Notes: generated from the sequence alone by a model not told the origin. DNA of 44,114 nucleotides from Firm-04 sp045596625 (GCA_045596625.1 JAZOCU010000030.1:1-44114); one strand, 5' to 3'; shown: positions 25,626 through 33,703, counted from the stretch's first letter. Translations and numbers: made by a program.

Positions 25626-26675
25626 TTATTTCTGAAACAGTCTGAACACATCCTGACAGGTAATGGCGATCATCAGCAGCATCAGCAAAGCCAATCCCAC
25701 GAAATGGATCTTTGCCTCTGTTTCAGCCTTAACAGGCTTTCTGCGAATGGCTTCGATGATCAAAAAGACCAGTCTGCCGCCATCCAGAGCAGGGAATGGG
25801 ATCAGATTGAACATACCCACATTGACCGTGATGAAGGACATCAGCGAGAATAGTGACAGCAGCTTTTCCCGCAGTGTAGGACTTTGTGTTACGATTTGTG
25901 CAGTGGTATCCACAATACCCACCACACCGGAAAGATCATGAAAACCGTATTTTCCGCTGATCAGATCCATCAGAGAGATCCAGATCAGACGTGCGGTCGA
26001 GAGGATCTCGCGGCAGCTGTGTGACAGCACTGTACCGAAGGTTTTCTGTTGTCCATAGACATAAAAATCAAGCAGTCCTTCGGTAGCAGTATCTAAGAAT
26101 TTTACATTTTCCAGCGTGACCTTTTCGCCGGCACGTTCCACAACGACCGTAAAGGTTTCGCAGTTATCGTTTTGCAGGGCATAAGAGATATCCGTTGCAG
26201 TAAAAATATGCAGTCCGTTGATAGAAATAAAGCGGTCATCGGGCTGCAGCCACTGAGAAGAGGTAGCAGTGCTTTCTCCGGCTTCATTGGTATGAAAACT
26301 GGAGACAGTAGTAGAGGTAATGCCGGTATCGATACAGGTTGTAGCAATGATCAGTACAAATCCAAGAATGATATTCATAACAGCACCGGCAACAGTTACC
26401 AGGATTCTTTGCCAGACTGGTTGACGGCGGAATGCTCTGGGATCTTCGCTGTTTTCGTCTTCGCCCTCCATGGCGCAGTAGCCGCCGATGGGCAGCAGCC
26501 GGAGACAATACAAAGTTTCGCCTTTTTGTTTTTTGATCAGAGCAGGTCCCATGCCGATGGCAAATTCCAGCACACGGATACCGCATTTTTTGGCCACAAG
26601 AAAATGTCCCAGCTCATGCACGAGAATAATGATGCCGAAGCAAAGAATCGCAGCCAGGATGGAAAGAATATTCAT
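25626..26675 (-). CDS. rseP: site-2 protease family zinc metalloprotease
   Basis: Intramembrane zinc protease (RseP/RasP) cleaving anti-sigma factors and signal-peptide remnants. The 349-residue protein has the active-site VHELGHFLVAK (HELGH at 20-24) in the first helix, a single central PDZ domain (about 115-190, SQWLQPDDRFISINGLHIF), and the second zinc ligand in FNLIPFPALDGGRLVF near the C-terminal helices. In this position, between dxr and ispG, it is the standard Firmicute RseP. Start follows AAAGGAG. Confidence 0.95.
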   Translation of the reverse strand: MNILSILAAILCFGIIILVHELGHFLVAKKCGIRVLEFAIGMGPALIKKQKGETLYCLRLLPIGGYCAMEGEDENSEDPRAFRRQPVWQRILVTVAGAVMNIILGFVLIIATTCIDTGITSTTVSSFHTNEAGESTATSSQWLQPDDRFISINGLHIFTATDISYALQNDNCETFTVVVERAGEKVTLENVKFLDTATEGLLDFYVYGQQKTFGTVLSHSCREILSTARLIWISLMDLISGKYGFHDLSGVVGIVDTTAQIVTQSPTLREKLLSLFSLMSFITVNVGMFNLIPFPALDGGRLVFLIIEAIRRKPVKAETEAKIHFVGLALLMLLMIAITCQDVFRLFQK

Positions 26676-26705
26676 GGATTGCTCCTTTCAAGAGACAACA
26701 GGTAA

Positions 26706-27854
26706 TTATATTGTAAGATGTTCAGCAACAAATTCCCGTGCCATACGATCGGCACGAACTACATCTTCGTAGCAGGTAAGCGGCTCTGATGGGAGTGTAT
26801 CAATGGCTGTGTTCACAAGCTTGCCGATCTGCAAAAAAGAGATCTTTCGGGCAAGAAAAGCAGCCACGGCAGCTTCATTCGCACCATTGGCGATACAGGG
26901 AGAAGAACCGCCCATTTCACTGGCACGGATGCAGGCTGTCAGACAATCAAAGGTTTCAAAATCGGGCTTTGCAAAGGTCAGAGTACCGTAATCTGTAAGA
27001 GAAAGCGGTTTTGTGGGACAAGAAAGTCGTTCCGGATAAAGCAGAGCATATTGGATCGGGATTTTCATATCCGGTACGCCCATTTGTCCGATCATGGATT
27101 CATCCTCATATACAACAGCAGAATGCAGAACACTTTGGCGATGCACGACGATCTCGATTTGATCAGGTGTCAGATCAAAGAGCCAGCGCGCCTCAATAAA
27201 TTCCAATCCTTTATTCATCAGTGTAGCAGAATCAATGGTAATTTTATTTCCCATGCTCCAGTTGGGATGCTGCAGCGCTTGCTCCACAGTAATTGTTTGC
27301 AGTTCTTCTTTTTTCTTTCCGAAAAACGGGCCGCCGGATGCTGTGAGGATGATTTTTTTCAATTGCTTGCGGCGATTTCCCTGCAAGCACTGAAAAATGG
27401 CAGAGTGCTCGCTGTCAACGGGATAAATGGGGACATTGTTTTTTGCCGCAGCATCCATTACAATGGCACCGCCTGCCACAAGGGTTTCCTTGTTGGCAAG
27501 AGCAATCGGCTTTTTCGCTTCGATGGCAGTCAGCGTAGGAAGCAGTCCTACCATACCAACCACAGAGTTCAGTAACATTTCGCTGCTTTGATGTGCTGCA
27601 ATTTCACACAGACCCTCCATGCCTGCCAAAAGGCGGCAACCAAGACCGGCTGCCGCCTCCTTGAGCTCAGGATAGCGTGTTTCATCGGCAATACAAAGCA
27701 GCTCAGGTCGCAAGATATGTGCCTGCTGTACAAGCGCATCCACACGGGTATTGGCTGCCAATGCGGTTACATGCAGATGATGCATCTGTGCAACCTCGAT
27801 GGCTTGTGTGCCGATACTTCCGGTAGAACCCAGAATTGCTACACTTGTCGTCAT
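26706..27854 (-). CDS. dxr: 1-deoxy-D-xylulose 5-phosphate reductoisomerase
   Basis: Second step of the MEP isoprenoid pathway, NADPH-dependent. The 382-residue protein shows the nucleotide loop AILGSTGSIGTQAIEV, ALANKETLVAGG, the metal site in YPVDSEHSAIFQCL, ILTASGGPFFGK, and NWSMGNKITIDSATLMNKGLE. The ATG at 27854 follows AGAAGG. It lies 21 nt after cdsA and 30 nt before rseP. Confidence 0.97.
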   Translation of the reverse strand: MTTSVAILGSTGSIGTQAIEVAQMHHLHVTALAANTRVDALVQQAHILRPELLCIADETRYPELKEAAAGLGCRLLAGMEGLCEIAAHQSSEMLLNSVVGMVGLLPTLTAIEAKKPIALANKETLVAGGAIVMDAAAKNNVPIYPVDSEHSAIFQCLQGNRRKQLKKIILTASGGPFFGKKKEELQTITVEQALQHPNWSMGNKITIDSATLMNKGLEFIEARWLFDLTPDQIEIVVHRQSVLHSAVVYEDESMIGQMGVPDMKIPIQYALLYPERLSCPTKPLSLTDYGTLTFAKPDFETFDCLTACIRASEMGGSSPCIANGANEAAVAAFLARKISFLQIGKLVNTAIDTLPSEPLTCYEDVVRADRMAREFVAEHLTI

Positions 27855-27875
27855 AGTATGCCTTCTTTCTTTCGG

Positions 27876-28709
27876 TTATGTACCGAATAAGCCAATAGAA
27901 ATGATATATGCACAGAAGAATGGGAGCACCAGCAGAACGCTGTCAAAGCGATCCAAAATGCCGCCGTGACCGGGCATAATATTGCCATAATCCTTCATAT
28001 CCAGCTGGCGTTTTAATACTGAAGCGCTGAGGTCTCCGATGGTACCGAGAATACCGCAGGCCAGAGCCAGCATGACGATAGAAAACCAGCTATATGTAAT
28101 AGGAGTTCCCTGCTGCTTCATAATGGCTCCATAGACCAGTACAAACAGAACAAATACGATTACATTGGCGATCAGACCGCCAAAGAAGCCTTCTACGGTT
28201 TTCTTGGGACTGATATTGGGGCAGAGCTTATGCTTTCCGAGAAAAGTGCCGGTGAAATAGGCACTGGAATCGGCTACCCATGCACCGCACAAAGCCAGCA
28301 CGACATAAATGATGCCATGCTTTTCGTCGCTGTGATTGAGAATCACGGCAGAAGAAAGTGCATTGGGAATCAAAAACATACCTGCAAGGATACAGAAAAA
28401 GCTTCTTGATTTCATACGCATCTGGTGCAGGATATAATCAAAGAGCACAATGATGCTGCAAATGACAGTCAGCAGCAGTTTATATCTTGCCACAACACCC
28501 ACCGACATGATCGGGAGCAGCAGTGCATAGGTAAGACCCGAAAAGAATGAGAGCTTATAATGTTGCATATCATTGGCATGGTAAAATTCAAACAGGGTAA
28601 TGACCGACACAATACCGATGCATAAGGGGAACAGAAAGGTATTATGTAAGAATAATACCACAAGAGCAAGGGCAATACCAATGCCGGAAGAAATTAATCG
28701 AGTGGTCAT
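27876..28709 (-). CDS. cdsA: phosphatidate cytidylyltransferase
   Basis: Membrane enzyme making CDP-diacylglycerol from phosphatidate and CTP, the branch point of phospholipid synthesis. The 277-residue protein has about eight hydrophobic helices and the family signature near the C-terminus (KDYGNIMPGHGGILDRFDS), with the conserved Lys/Asp in SPKKTVEGFFGG. I choose the ATG at 28709 (MTTRLISSGIGIAL), which matches the family start. The in-frame GTG at 28736 abuts the ribosome site. A GCGGC/GCCGC hairpin lies between AAAGGAG and this ATG. Confidence 0.94.
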   Translation of the reverse strand: MTTRLISSGIGIALALVVLFLHNTFLFPLCIGIVSVITLFEFYHANDMQHYKLSFFSGLTYALLLPIMSVGVVARYKLLLTVICSIIVLFDYILHQMRMKSRSFFCILAGMFLIPNALSSAVILNHSDEKHGIIYVVLALCGAWVADSSAYFTGTFLGKHKLCPNISPKKTVEGFFGGLIANVIVFVLFVLVYGAIMKQQGTPITYSWFSIVMLALACGILGTIGDLSASVLKRQLDMKDYGNIMPGHGGILDRFDSVLLVLPFFCAYIISIGLFGT

Positions 28710-28743
28710 GATGCACGCGGCTGTGGAACGCCGCACTCCTTTC
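28707..28743 (-). promoter_or_regulatory. cdsA ribosome site separated from its ATG by a hairpin
   Basis: On the minus strand: GAAAGGAGT, stem GCGGC (28730-28734), 8-nt loop, GCCGC (28717-28721), 7 nt, ATG 28709. The linear distance from GGAG to ATG is about 26 nt; with the hairpin folded it is about 8 nt. The layout mirrors that at hisD. Confidence 0.6.
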
Positions 28744-28777
28744 TAAGATGAACAGAAGCCGAAATCGTATAAAAGAA

Positions 28778-29512
28778 TTACAGCCCGCCGAATCGACGAT
28801 TGCGCTTGGCATAGGCAATCAGCGCGTTGTCAACATCCTTGGAAGAAAAATCGGGCCAGAGTGTATCACAGAAATACAGCTCTGCATAGGCAGACTGCCA
28901 CAGCAGAAAATTGGAGATCCTGAACTCACCGCTGGGACGGATCATCAGATCTACATCGGGCAGCTCTTTGGTATAAAGCGCATGGGAAATGGTCTCTTCG
29001 GTGATATCCTCGGGCTGCAGCGAGCCATCCTTGACCTGCTGAGCAAGCTGCTTGAAGGCATTGACCATTTCATGGCGAGAACCGTAATTGACAGCAAGAT
29101 TTAAGGTCATTTCCTTGAAATCTTTGGTATCTTCTTCGATGGACTCAAAGCCGCTTTTCAAATCGGGAGAAAAGGCGGATTTATCTCCAAGAACGATCAG
29201 CCGCGTATTTTCGGTCATATGTTTTCTGACTTCTACCAGATATTCCCGCATCAGCTCCATGATCTTGCTGACCTCTTCATCGGGACGTTTCCAGTTTTCG
29301 GTAGAAAAGGCATAGAAGGTGATGTTTTCGATGCCGATATCCTTACAGTACCGGACGATCCGCTTGAAATTGCGAGCACCTTCTACATGACCTGCCGTGC
29401 GGGGCAGACCGCGCTTTTTTGCCCATCTGCCATTGCCGTCCATGATAAAGGCGATATGCTTAGGCAGAAATTCGGCGGGAACAGGAGGTGTTTTTGCTTT
29501 TGGCTTAGCCAA
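28778..29512 (-). CDS. uppS: undecaprenyl diphosphate synthase
   Basis: Cis-prenyltransferase that makes the C55 lipid carrier for peptidoglycan. The 244-residue protein shows HIAFIMDGNGRWAKKRGLPR (catalytic Asp), YAFSTENWKRP, LNLAVNYGSRHE and DLMIRPSGEFRISNFLLWQ, ending in YAKRNRRFGGL. The start is TTG at 29512 (reads MAKPKAK), 9 nt after AAAGGA; the nearer ATG is in another frame and opens a five-codon mini-ORF. The ribosome site can be masked by a small hairpin (29521-29536). Confidence 0.95.
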   Translation of the reverse strand: MAKPKAKTPPVPAEFLPKHIAFIMDGNGRWAKKRGLPRTAGHVEGARNFKRIVRYCKDIGIENITFYAFSTENWKRPDEEVSKIMELMREYLVEVRKHMTENTRLIVLGDKSAFSPDLKSGFESIEEDTKDFKEMTLNLAVNYGSRHEMVNAFKQLAQQVKDGSLQPEDITEETISHALYTKELPDVDLMIRPSGEFRISNFLLWQSAYAELYFCDTLWPDFSSKDVDNALIAYAKRNRRFGGL

Positions 29513-29520
29513 TATTGTTC

Positions 29521-29536
29521 ATCCTTTCACGAGGAT
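29521..29536 (-). promoter_or_regulatory. hairpin that can mask the uppS ribosome site
   Basis: Minus strand ATCCT-CGTGAA-AGGAT pairs the AAAGGAT ribosome site with an upstream ATCCT. It follows the frr-uppS terminator-like hairpin and precedes the weak TTG start, so uppS translation may be tuned down. Confidence 0.45.
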
Positions 29537-29555
29537 TTTTTCCTGCTTCAAAAAA

Positions 29556-29597
29556 CAAAAGGCAGGAACGAGCAACGGTGCGTGTCCCAACCTTTTG
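29556..29597 (-). terminator. imperfect terminator hairpin between frr and uppS
   Basis: Minus strand CAAAAGG ... CCTTTTG with weaker inner pairing, followed by TTTTTT. A GCAGG downstream can instead pair with CCTGC just before the 3' arm, so read-through control is conceivable. Confidence 0.6.
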
Positions 29598-29611
29598 TCA
29601 TGCGGCAAGCC

Positions 29612-30178
29612 TTACAGGCTCATGATTTCCTTTTCCTTTGCGGAAACGAGCTGATCGATCTCTGCGGTATAGCGATCGGTCAAAGCCTGCACCTTCTTGT
29701 CGGCATTCTTGAGGTCGTCTTCGGTGATTTCAGAGTTTTTCTTCATCGTTTTATATTTTTCGATGACATCACGGCGTTCATTGCGCACACTGACTTTTGC
29801 CTCGTCACCGTATTTTTTAATGGTTTTGCAAAGCTCCTTACGGCGATCCTCAGTGAGCTGAGGGAAGACCAGACGGATGGATTTGCCGTCATCGGTAGGA
29901 TTGATACCCAGATCGGAATTCAAGATCGCTTTGGTGATTTCGCGAATCATGCTGGTTTCCCAAGGGGTAATGACGAGCATTCTTGCTTCGGGAACAGAAA
30001 CAGAAGCAACTTGCGGAATGGGGGAAGGTGTTCCGTAATAATCCACTTGGATCTTATCCAGAACGGCGGGATTTGCACGTCCTGCACGGATGGTTGCGAA
30101 CTCATCGGCCAAACGGGAGATCACTTTTTTCATACGATTTTCGCAGTGGTCGAGCTTTTCTTTCATAATCTCAATCAT
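29612..30178 (-). CDS. frr: ribosome recycling factor
   Basis: Splits post-termination ribosomes together with EF-G. At 188 residues it is normal: the helical start MKKVISRLADEFATIRAGRANPAVLDKI, the YYGTPSPIPQVASVSVPEARMLVITPWE core domain, and the GKSIRLVFPQLTEDRRKELCK helix. The ATG follows AAGGAG. It is 48 nt downstream of pyrH, a pairing conserved across bacteria. Confidence 0.98.
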   Translation of the reverse strand: MIEIMKEKLDHCENRMKKVISRLADEFATIRAGRANPAVLDKIQVDYYGTPSPIPQVASVSVPEARMLVITPWETSMIREITKAILNSDLGINPTDDGKSIRLVFPQLTEDRRKELCKTIKKYGDEAKVSVRNERRDVIEKYKTMKKNSEITEDDLKNADKKVQALTDRYTAEIDQLVSAKEKEIMSL

Positions 30179-30226
30179 GATTGTACTCCTTGTGATTTGT
30201 TTTATTGTATGAATGTACGGCAGGGT

Positions 30227-30946
30227 TCATACCTGCGGATTGGTAGAGACCAGTGTGCCGATGGTTTTACCCATAGCGGCATCGAAAATATTATCGGGAC
30301 GAGCCAGATCAAAAACCAGCATCGGCATATTATTATCACGGCAGAGCGTAGCAGCAGTGCTATCCATAACAGCGAGCTGGCCACTGAGTACTTGATCGAA
30401 GGAAAGTACGTCATATTTGACGGCATCTTCATAACGATTGGGATCCTTATCGTAGACACCGTCGACCATGGTAGCCTTCAGCAGGATATTGGCTTCCACC
30501 TCAACAGCACGAAGGGCAGCAGCGGTATCGGTAGAGAAAAACGGATTGCCTGTGCCGCAGCCGAAGATAACGATACGGCCTTTTTCGAAATGGCGCATTG
30601 CACGATTACGGATATATGGTTCAGCGATCTGTGTCATAATAATGGCTGTCTGAACACGGACAGCACAGCCAATGGATTCCAGTACATCGGCCAGAGCCAG
30701 AGCATTCATTGCTGTTGCCAGCATGCCCATATGATCGGCACGGGTACGATCCATTGCACCGGAGGAACGACCTCTCCAGAAATTGCCGCCGCCGACGACG
30801 ATGGCGATTTCCACACCGGCATCGGAGCATTTTTTAATGCTTTGACAGATGGGAGTAATGACATCATAATCCAGACCGGTTTTCTTGGTGCCTGCGAGAG
30901 CTTCCCCGCTTAATTTGAGGAGAATGCGCTTATATTTCGGCTCCAT
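30227..30946 (-). CDS. pyrH: uridylate kinase
   Basis: Phosphorylates UMP to UDP; bacterial hexameric amino-acid-kinase-fold enzyme, 239 residues here. Motifs: ILLKLSGEALAG, IVVGGGNFWRGR, DHMGMLATAMNALAL, and GNPFFSTDTAAALRA. The ATG at 30946 follows GGAGGTG; the longer in-frame TTG at 30961 overlaps that site. A near-consensus promoter lies just upstream, which makes this the first gene of the pyrH-frr unit. Confidence 0.97.
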   Translation of the reverse strand: MEPKYKRILLKLSGEALAGTKKTGLDYDVITPICQSIKKCSDAGVEIAIVVGGGNFWRGRSSGAMDRTRADHMGMLATAMNALALADVLESIGCAVRVQTAIIMTQIAEPYIRNRAMRHFEKGRIVIFGCGTGNPFFSTDTAAALRAVEVEANILLKATMVDGVYDKDPNRYEDAVKYDVLSFDQVLSGQLAVMDSTAATLCRDNNMPMLVFDLARPDNIFDAAMGKTIGTLVSTNPQV

Positions 30947-30977
30947 TGGATACACCTCCAAAAATCTATATACATCT

Positions 30978-31006
30978 ATTATACACGATTATTTTTGTTC
31001 TGTAAA
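30978..31006 (-). promoter_or_regulatory. promoter of pyrH
   Basis: Minus strand TTTACA (31001-31006), 17-bp spacer, TATAAT (30978-30983), 32 nt upstream of the pyrH start. Confidence 0.85.
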
Positions 31007-31073
31007 GAGGAAATGAGGAGAAAAATAGTTTTTTCGGAATTTTTCCGTATTTTTCCGCTGATATCAAACAAGA

Positions 31074-31511
31074 TCATGGCAGCCATTGAATAAACGCAGT
31101 TTTGTCGTTGCGATTATAGCCGGCTTGTTCATAGAATTGCAGTGTGCTTTCCTGTTTTGCTCCGGTCAGCAGCATCATTTTATAGCAATTTTGCTGGATC
31201 GCGATTGCTTTTGCGTAATCCAGACAGGCAGATGCATAGCCTTGCTTACGGTATGCGATATCGGTAATAACGTTTTCGATCAGTGCATAGGGCCGCTGTC
31301 CTCTGGTCAGATTCGGGATGATCACGCAGACGCATGAGGAAATGATCGTTCCTTGTTCCTCTGCAACGATGATATGATGATTGGAATCTTCACAGATGGT
31401 ATGCCAGACAGCGAGCACTTCGTCGGTGATTTCGGGGAATGGGTTATCGTGCAGCTGCATATAAAGATGCATGAGACCCTCAAAATCCTGCGGGGTAATT
31501 TCACGGATCAT
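31074..31511 (-). CDS. GNAT-family N-acetyltransferase
   Basis: A 145-residue acetyl-CoA-dependent acetyltransferase. It begins MIREITPQDFEGLMHLYMQL; beta-strand and acetyl-CoA loop are IENVITDIAYRKQGYASACL, with RKQGYA as the pyrophosphate-binding turn; and it ends QFYEQAGYNRNDKTAFIQ. The substrate is unknown; proteins of this look are often annotated amino-acid or small-molecule acetylases. It has its own promoter and sits between tsf and pyrH, which are normally adjacent. It is not closely similar by eye to the GNAT part fused to HisA. The ATG at 31511 follows GGGAG. Confidence 0.88.
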   Translation of the reverse strand: MIREITPQDFEGLMHLYMQLHDNPFPEITDEVLAVWHTICEDSNHHIIVAEEQGTIISSCVCVIIPNLTRGQRPYALIENVITDIAYRKQGYASACLDYAKAIAIQQNCYKMMLLTGAKQESTLQFYEQAGYNRNDKTAFIQWLP

Positions 31512-31543
31512 AGCGGTACTCCCTTCGAACATAAATCAAAAGA

Positions 31544-31572
31544 ATTATATCATATTCATGGACAAAATGCAA
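31544..31572 (-). promoter_or_regulatory. promoter of the GNAT gene
   Basis: Minus strand TTGCAT (31567-31572), 17-bp spacer, TATAAT (31544-31549), 33 nt upstream of the start and just after the tsf terminator. Confidence 0.75.
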
Positions 31573-31584
31573 TGCCGGGATACC

Positions 31585-31622
31585 AAAAAAGCACTTCCGA
31601 CGATGAAATCGGAAGTGCTTTT
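31585..31622 (-). terminator. Rho-independent terminator after tsf
   Basis: Minus strand AAAAGCACTTCCGA / TCGGAAGTGCTTTTTT with an 8-nt loop, beginning 14 nt after the tsf stop. Confidence 0.95.
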
Positions 31623-31635
31623 GCGTTTGTAGAAA

Positions 31636-32559
31636 TTACTTCATCATGCTGGCAATTTCTTCTGCGAAGTTGTCAACACGCTTTTCAATGCCTTCGCCGC
31701 AGATGAAACGAACGAAGCTTGTAACGGTGATGGGGCTGCCGGCAGACTTGCCGCATGCTGCGACATACTGCTCAACGGTCTCGCCCTCGCCCTTAACGAA
31801 CTCTTGGCAGAGCAGGCAGTTATCCTTGTAGTAAACGCCCAGCTTACCCTCAGCGATTTTAGCCAGAACAGCCTCGGGCTTATTAGCCATCTTGGGATCG
31901 TCAGCCATCTGAGCCATAACGATCTTCTTCTCCTGCTCGATGATATCGGCAGGAACCTCTTCCTTAGTCAGATAGGTTGCTTTCATAGCATCAGCCTGCA
32001 GAGCAACATCGTTCAGGCAATCCAGAACAGCAGCGGTAGCACCTGCCTCGCAGGAAGCAACGACCAGAACGCCTTCCTTCTTGTTGAAGTGAACATATTC
32101 TTTAACAATGCCTTCAACGCGAGCAAAGCGGCGGATCTGCAGATTCTCGCGGAACTTGAGGAAGATCTCATCCAGAGCTTCCTTCACAGTCATATCGGTG
32201 CCGTTGAACTTTGCAGCCTTCAGAGCTTCCAGATCAGCAGGATCGGTAGCCAGAACGGTTTTTGCCAGACCCTCGCAGAAACCGATAAACTCTTCGTTCT
32301 GAGCAACGAAGTCAGTCTCGGAGTTAACTTCAACGATTGCACCGGCGGTGTTGTCCTCGTTTACAATAGCGATAACAGCGCCTTCGGCAGCAACACGATC
32401 AGCCTTCTTTGCCTGGTTTGCCAGACCCTTTTCACGCAGCAGAACGATTGCCTTCTCGACATCGCCGTCAGCTTCGGTCAGAGCCTTCTTGCAGTCCATC
32501 AGACCAACACCGGTGGACTTACGCAGATCATTGACATCTTTTGCAGTAAAATTAGCCAT
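31636..32559 (-). CDS. tsf: elongation factor Ts
   Basis: Guanine nucleotide exchange factor for EF-Tu. The 307-residue protein has the N-terminal UBA-like domain (DVNDLRKSTGVGLMDCKKAL), the TDFVAQNEEF exchange motif, and the paired dimerisation domains. The codon use is more biased than in neighbours, as expected for high expression. The ATG follows AGGAGGAG. It lies 90 nt after rpsB with two hairpins in the gap. Confidence 0.98.
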   Translation of the reverse strand: MANFTAKDVNDLRKSTGVGLMDCKKALTEADGDVEKAIVLLREKGLANQAKKADRVAAEGAVIAIVNEDNTAGAIVEVNSETDFVAQNEEFIGFCEGLAKTVLATDPADLEALKAAKFNGTDMTVKEALDEIFLKFRENLQIRRFARVEGIVKEYVHFNKKEGVLVVASCEAGATAAVLDCLNDVALQADAMKATYLTKEEVPADIIEQEKKIVMAQMADDPKMANKPEAVLAKIAEGKLGVYYKDNCLLCQEFVKGEGETVEQYVAACGKSAGSPITVTSFVRFICGEGIEKRVDNFAEEIASMMK

Positions 32560-32574
32560 AACAATACTCCTCCT

Positions 32575-32634
32575 GCTGCCGGTTGCGGCAGCGTATTTAT
32601 TGGCTGCGCCTTTCAGCGGATGCGAAAGGCGCAG
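32575..32634 (-). promoter_or_regulatory. two hairpins in the rpsB-tsf gap
   Basis: Minus strand first: CTGCGCCTTTC / GAAAGGCGCAG (11 bp, 32604-32634), no T-run. Second: GCTGCCG / CGGCAGC (7 bp, 32575-32592), directly 5' of the tsf ribosome site. They could lower read-through or protect the rpsB end. Confidence 0.6.
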
Positions 32635-32649
32635 ATAACATTCGTAGGA

Positions 32650-33384
32650 TTACTCAGCAGCAGCTTCCTCTGCTTCGGCAGCGGGAGCATCAGCGATATC
32701 AGCACCCTGACGGCCTTCGATCACAGCGTTTGCAATGGTGCCTGCGATCAGCTTGACAGCACGGATTGCATCGTCATTGCCGGGAATAACGTAGTCTACA
32801 TCATCGGGATCGCAATTGGTATCAACGATAGCAACGATCGGGATGCAGAGCTTCTTAGCTTCGGAAACAGCAATCTTCTCCTTGCGGGGATCGACGATGA
32901 ACAGTGCACCGGGAAGCTTGCCCATATCCTTGATGCCGCCGAGGAACTTCTCGAGCTTCTCGATCTCGAGGGTCAGCTTACCGACTTCCTTCTTGGGAAG
33001 CAGGTTGAAGGTGCCGTCAGCTTCCATTGCACGGAGCTGCTCGAGACGCTTGATTCTCTGCTGGATGGTCTTGTAGTTGGTCATCATACCGCCAAGCCAA
33101 CGAGCGTTGACATCGTAGGAACCGGAGCGGAGAGCCTCTTCACGGATAGAATCGGCAGCCTGCTTCTTGGTACCGACAAACAGAACGGACTTGCCCTGTG
33201 CAGACAGGTCACGGATGAAAGCGTATGCTTCCTCCAGCTTCTTAACGGTCTTCTGCAGATCAATAATGTAGATGCCGTTGCGCTCCGTAAAAATGTAGGG
33301 AGCCATTTTGGGGTTCCAGCGTCTGGTCTGGTGACCGAAGTGGACACCGGCCTCGAGGAGCTGTTTCATAGATACTACGCCCAT
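32650..33384 (-). CDS. rpsB: 30S ribosomal protein S2
   Basis: Small-subunit protein binding near S1. The 244-residue protein starts VSMKQLLEAGVHFGHQTRRWNPKMAPYIF and has FVGTKKQAADSI, RWLGGMMTNYKTI and IVDTNCDPDDVDYVIPGNDDA; the tail is Ala/Glu-rich, as is common. The ATG at 33384 follows AGGAGG. It has a strong promoter and a long structured leader, the likely site of autoregulation. Confidence 0.98.
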   Translation of the reverse strand: MGVVSMKQLLEAGVHFGHQTRRWNPKMAPYIFTERNGIYIIDLQKTVKKLEEAYAFIRDLSAQGKSVLFVGTKKQAADSIREEALRSGSYDVNARWLGGMMTNYKTIQQRIKRLEQLRAMEADGTFNLLPKKEVGKLTLEIEKLEKFLGGIKDMGKLPGALFIVDPRKEKIAVSEAKKLCIPIVAIVDTNCDPDDVDYVIPGNDDAIRAVKLIAGTIANAVIEGRQGADIADAPAAEAEEAAAE

Positions 33385-33424
33385 GGATAAATCCTCCTAG
33401 ATAATAAAAAATATTTGGTTTTGA

Positions 33425-33497
33425 CCTCCGGACGGCACAAGGAGAAACCGCAGCCGATGCTGCCATCGGACCCGGGCGGCTGTGCTCATTCCGTGCG
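33425..33497 (-). ncRNA. structured 5' leader of rpsB (uncharacterised)
   Basis: The minus-strand leader of about 118 nt folds as one rod of nested helices: CGGA/TCCG, GCACA (33481-33485) with TGTGC (33435-33439), CCGC/GCGG, and an apical CCGATG-GCAG-CATCGG (33454-33469). It precedes an A/T-rich stretch and the rpsB ribosome site. Autogenous control by S2 is known in other bacteria; I do not recognise this particular fold. Confidence 0.55.
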
Positions 33498-33509
33498 AAG
33501 TGCGGTACT

Positions 33510-33538
33510 ATTATATCATATTTTCTGCAGCTTTGCAA
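33510..33538 (-). promoter_or_regulatory. promoter of rpsB-tsf
   Basis: Minus strand TTGCAA (33533-33538), 17-bp spacer, TATAAT (33510-33515). The stretch beyond it up to the symporter terminator (33541-33645) holds nothing I can identify. Confidence 0.85.
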
Positions 33539-33646
33539 GGGGTCATTCTGCTTTTTCGTCTCGACGATACAGAAAATATTCCTTTTACTGTCTTATTCTT
33601 TTTGTGCTATATGCCGAAAGCGCGAGGATGGATATTCGCATAGCGT

Positions 33647-33690
33647 AAAAAAGCCGCAGACGCTTGTCGGGAGCGTGGTCTGCGGCTTTT
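33647..33690 (-). terminator. Rho-independent terminator after the symporter gene
   Basis: Minus strand AAAAGCCGCAGAC ... TCTGCGGCTTTTTT, a long GC-rich stem with a T-run, 14 nt after the stop. Confidence 0.94.
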
Positions 33691-33703
33691 GGATAAATTG
33701 GTG

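Noticed and set aside
29219..33390. long plus-strand open frames (564 and 528 codons) opposite frr-pyrH and tsf-rpsB
   Set aside because: Shadow frames of highly biased housekeeping genes; no ribosome sites and no motifs.
33541..33645. possible small RNA or gene between symporter terminator and rpsB promoter
   Set aside because: No promoter, hairpin with T-run or ribosome-site-led frame is visible.
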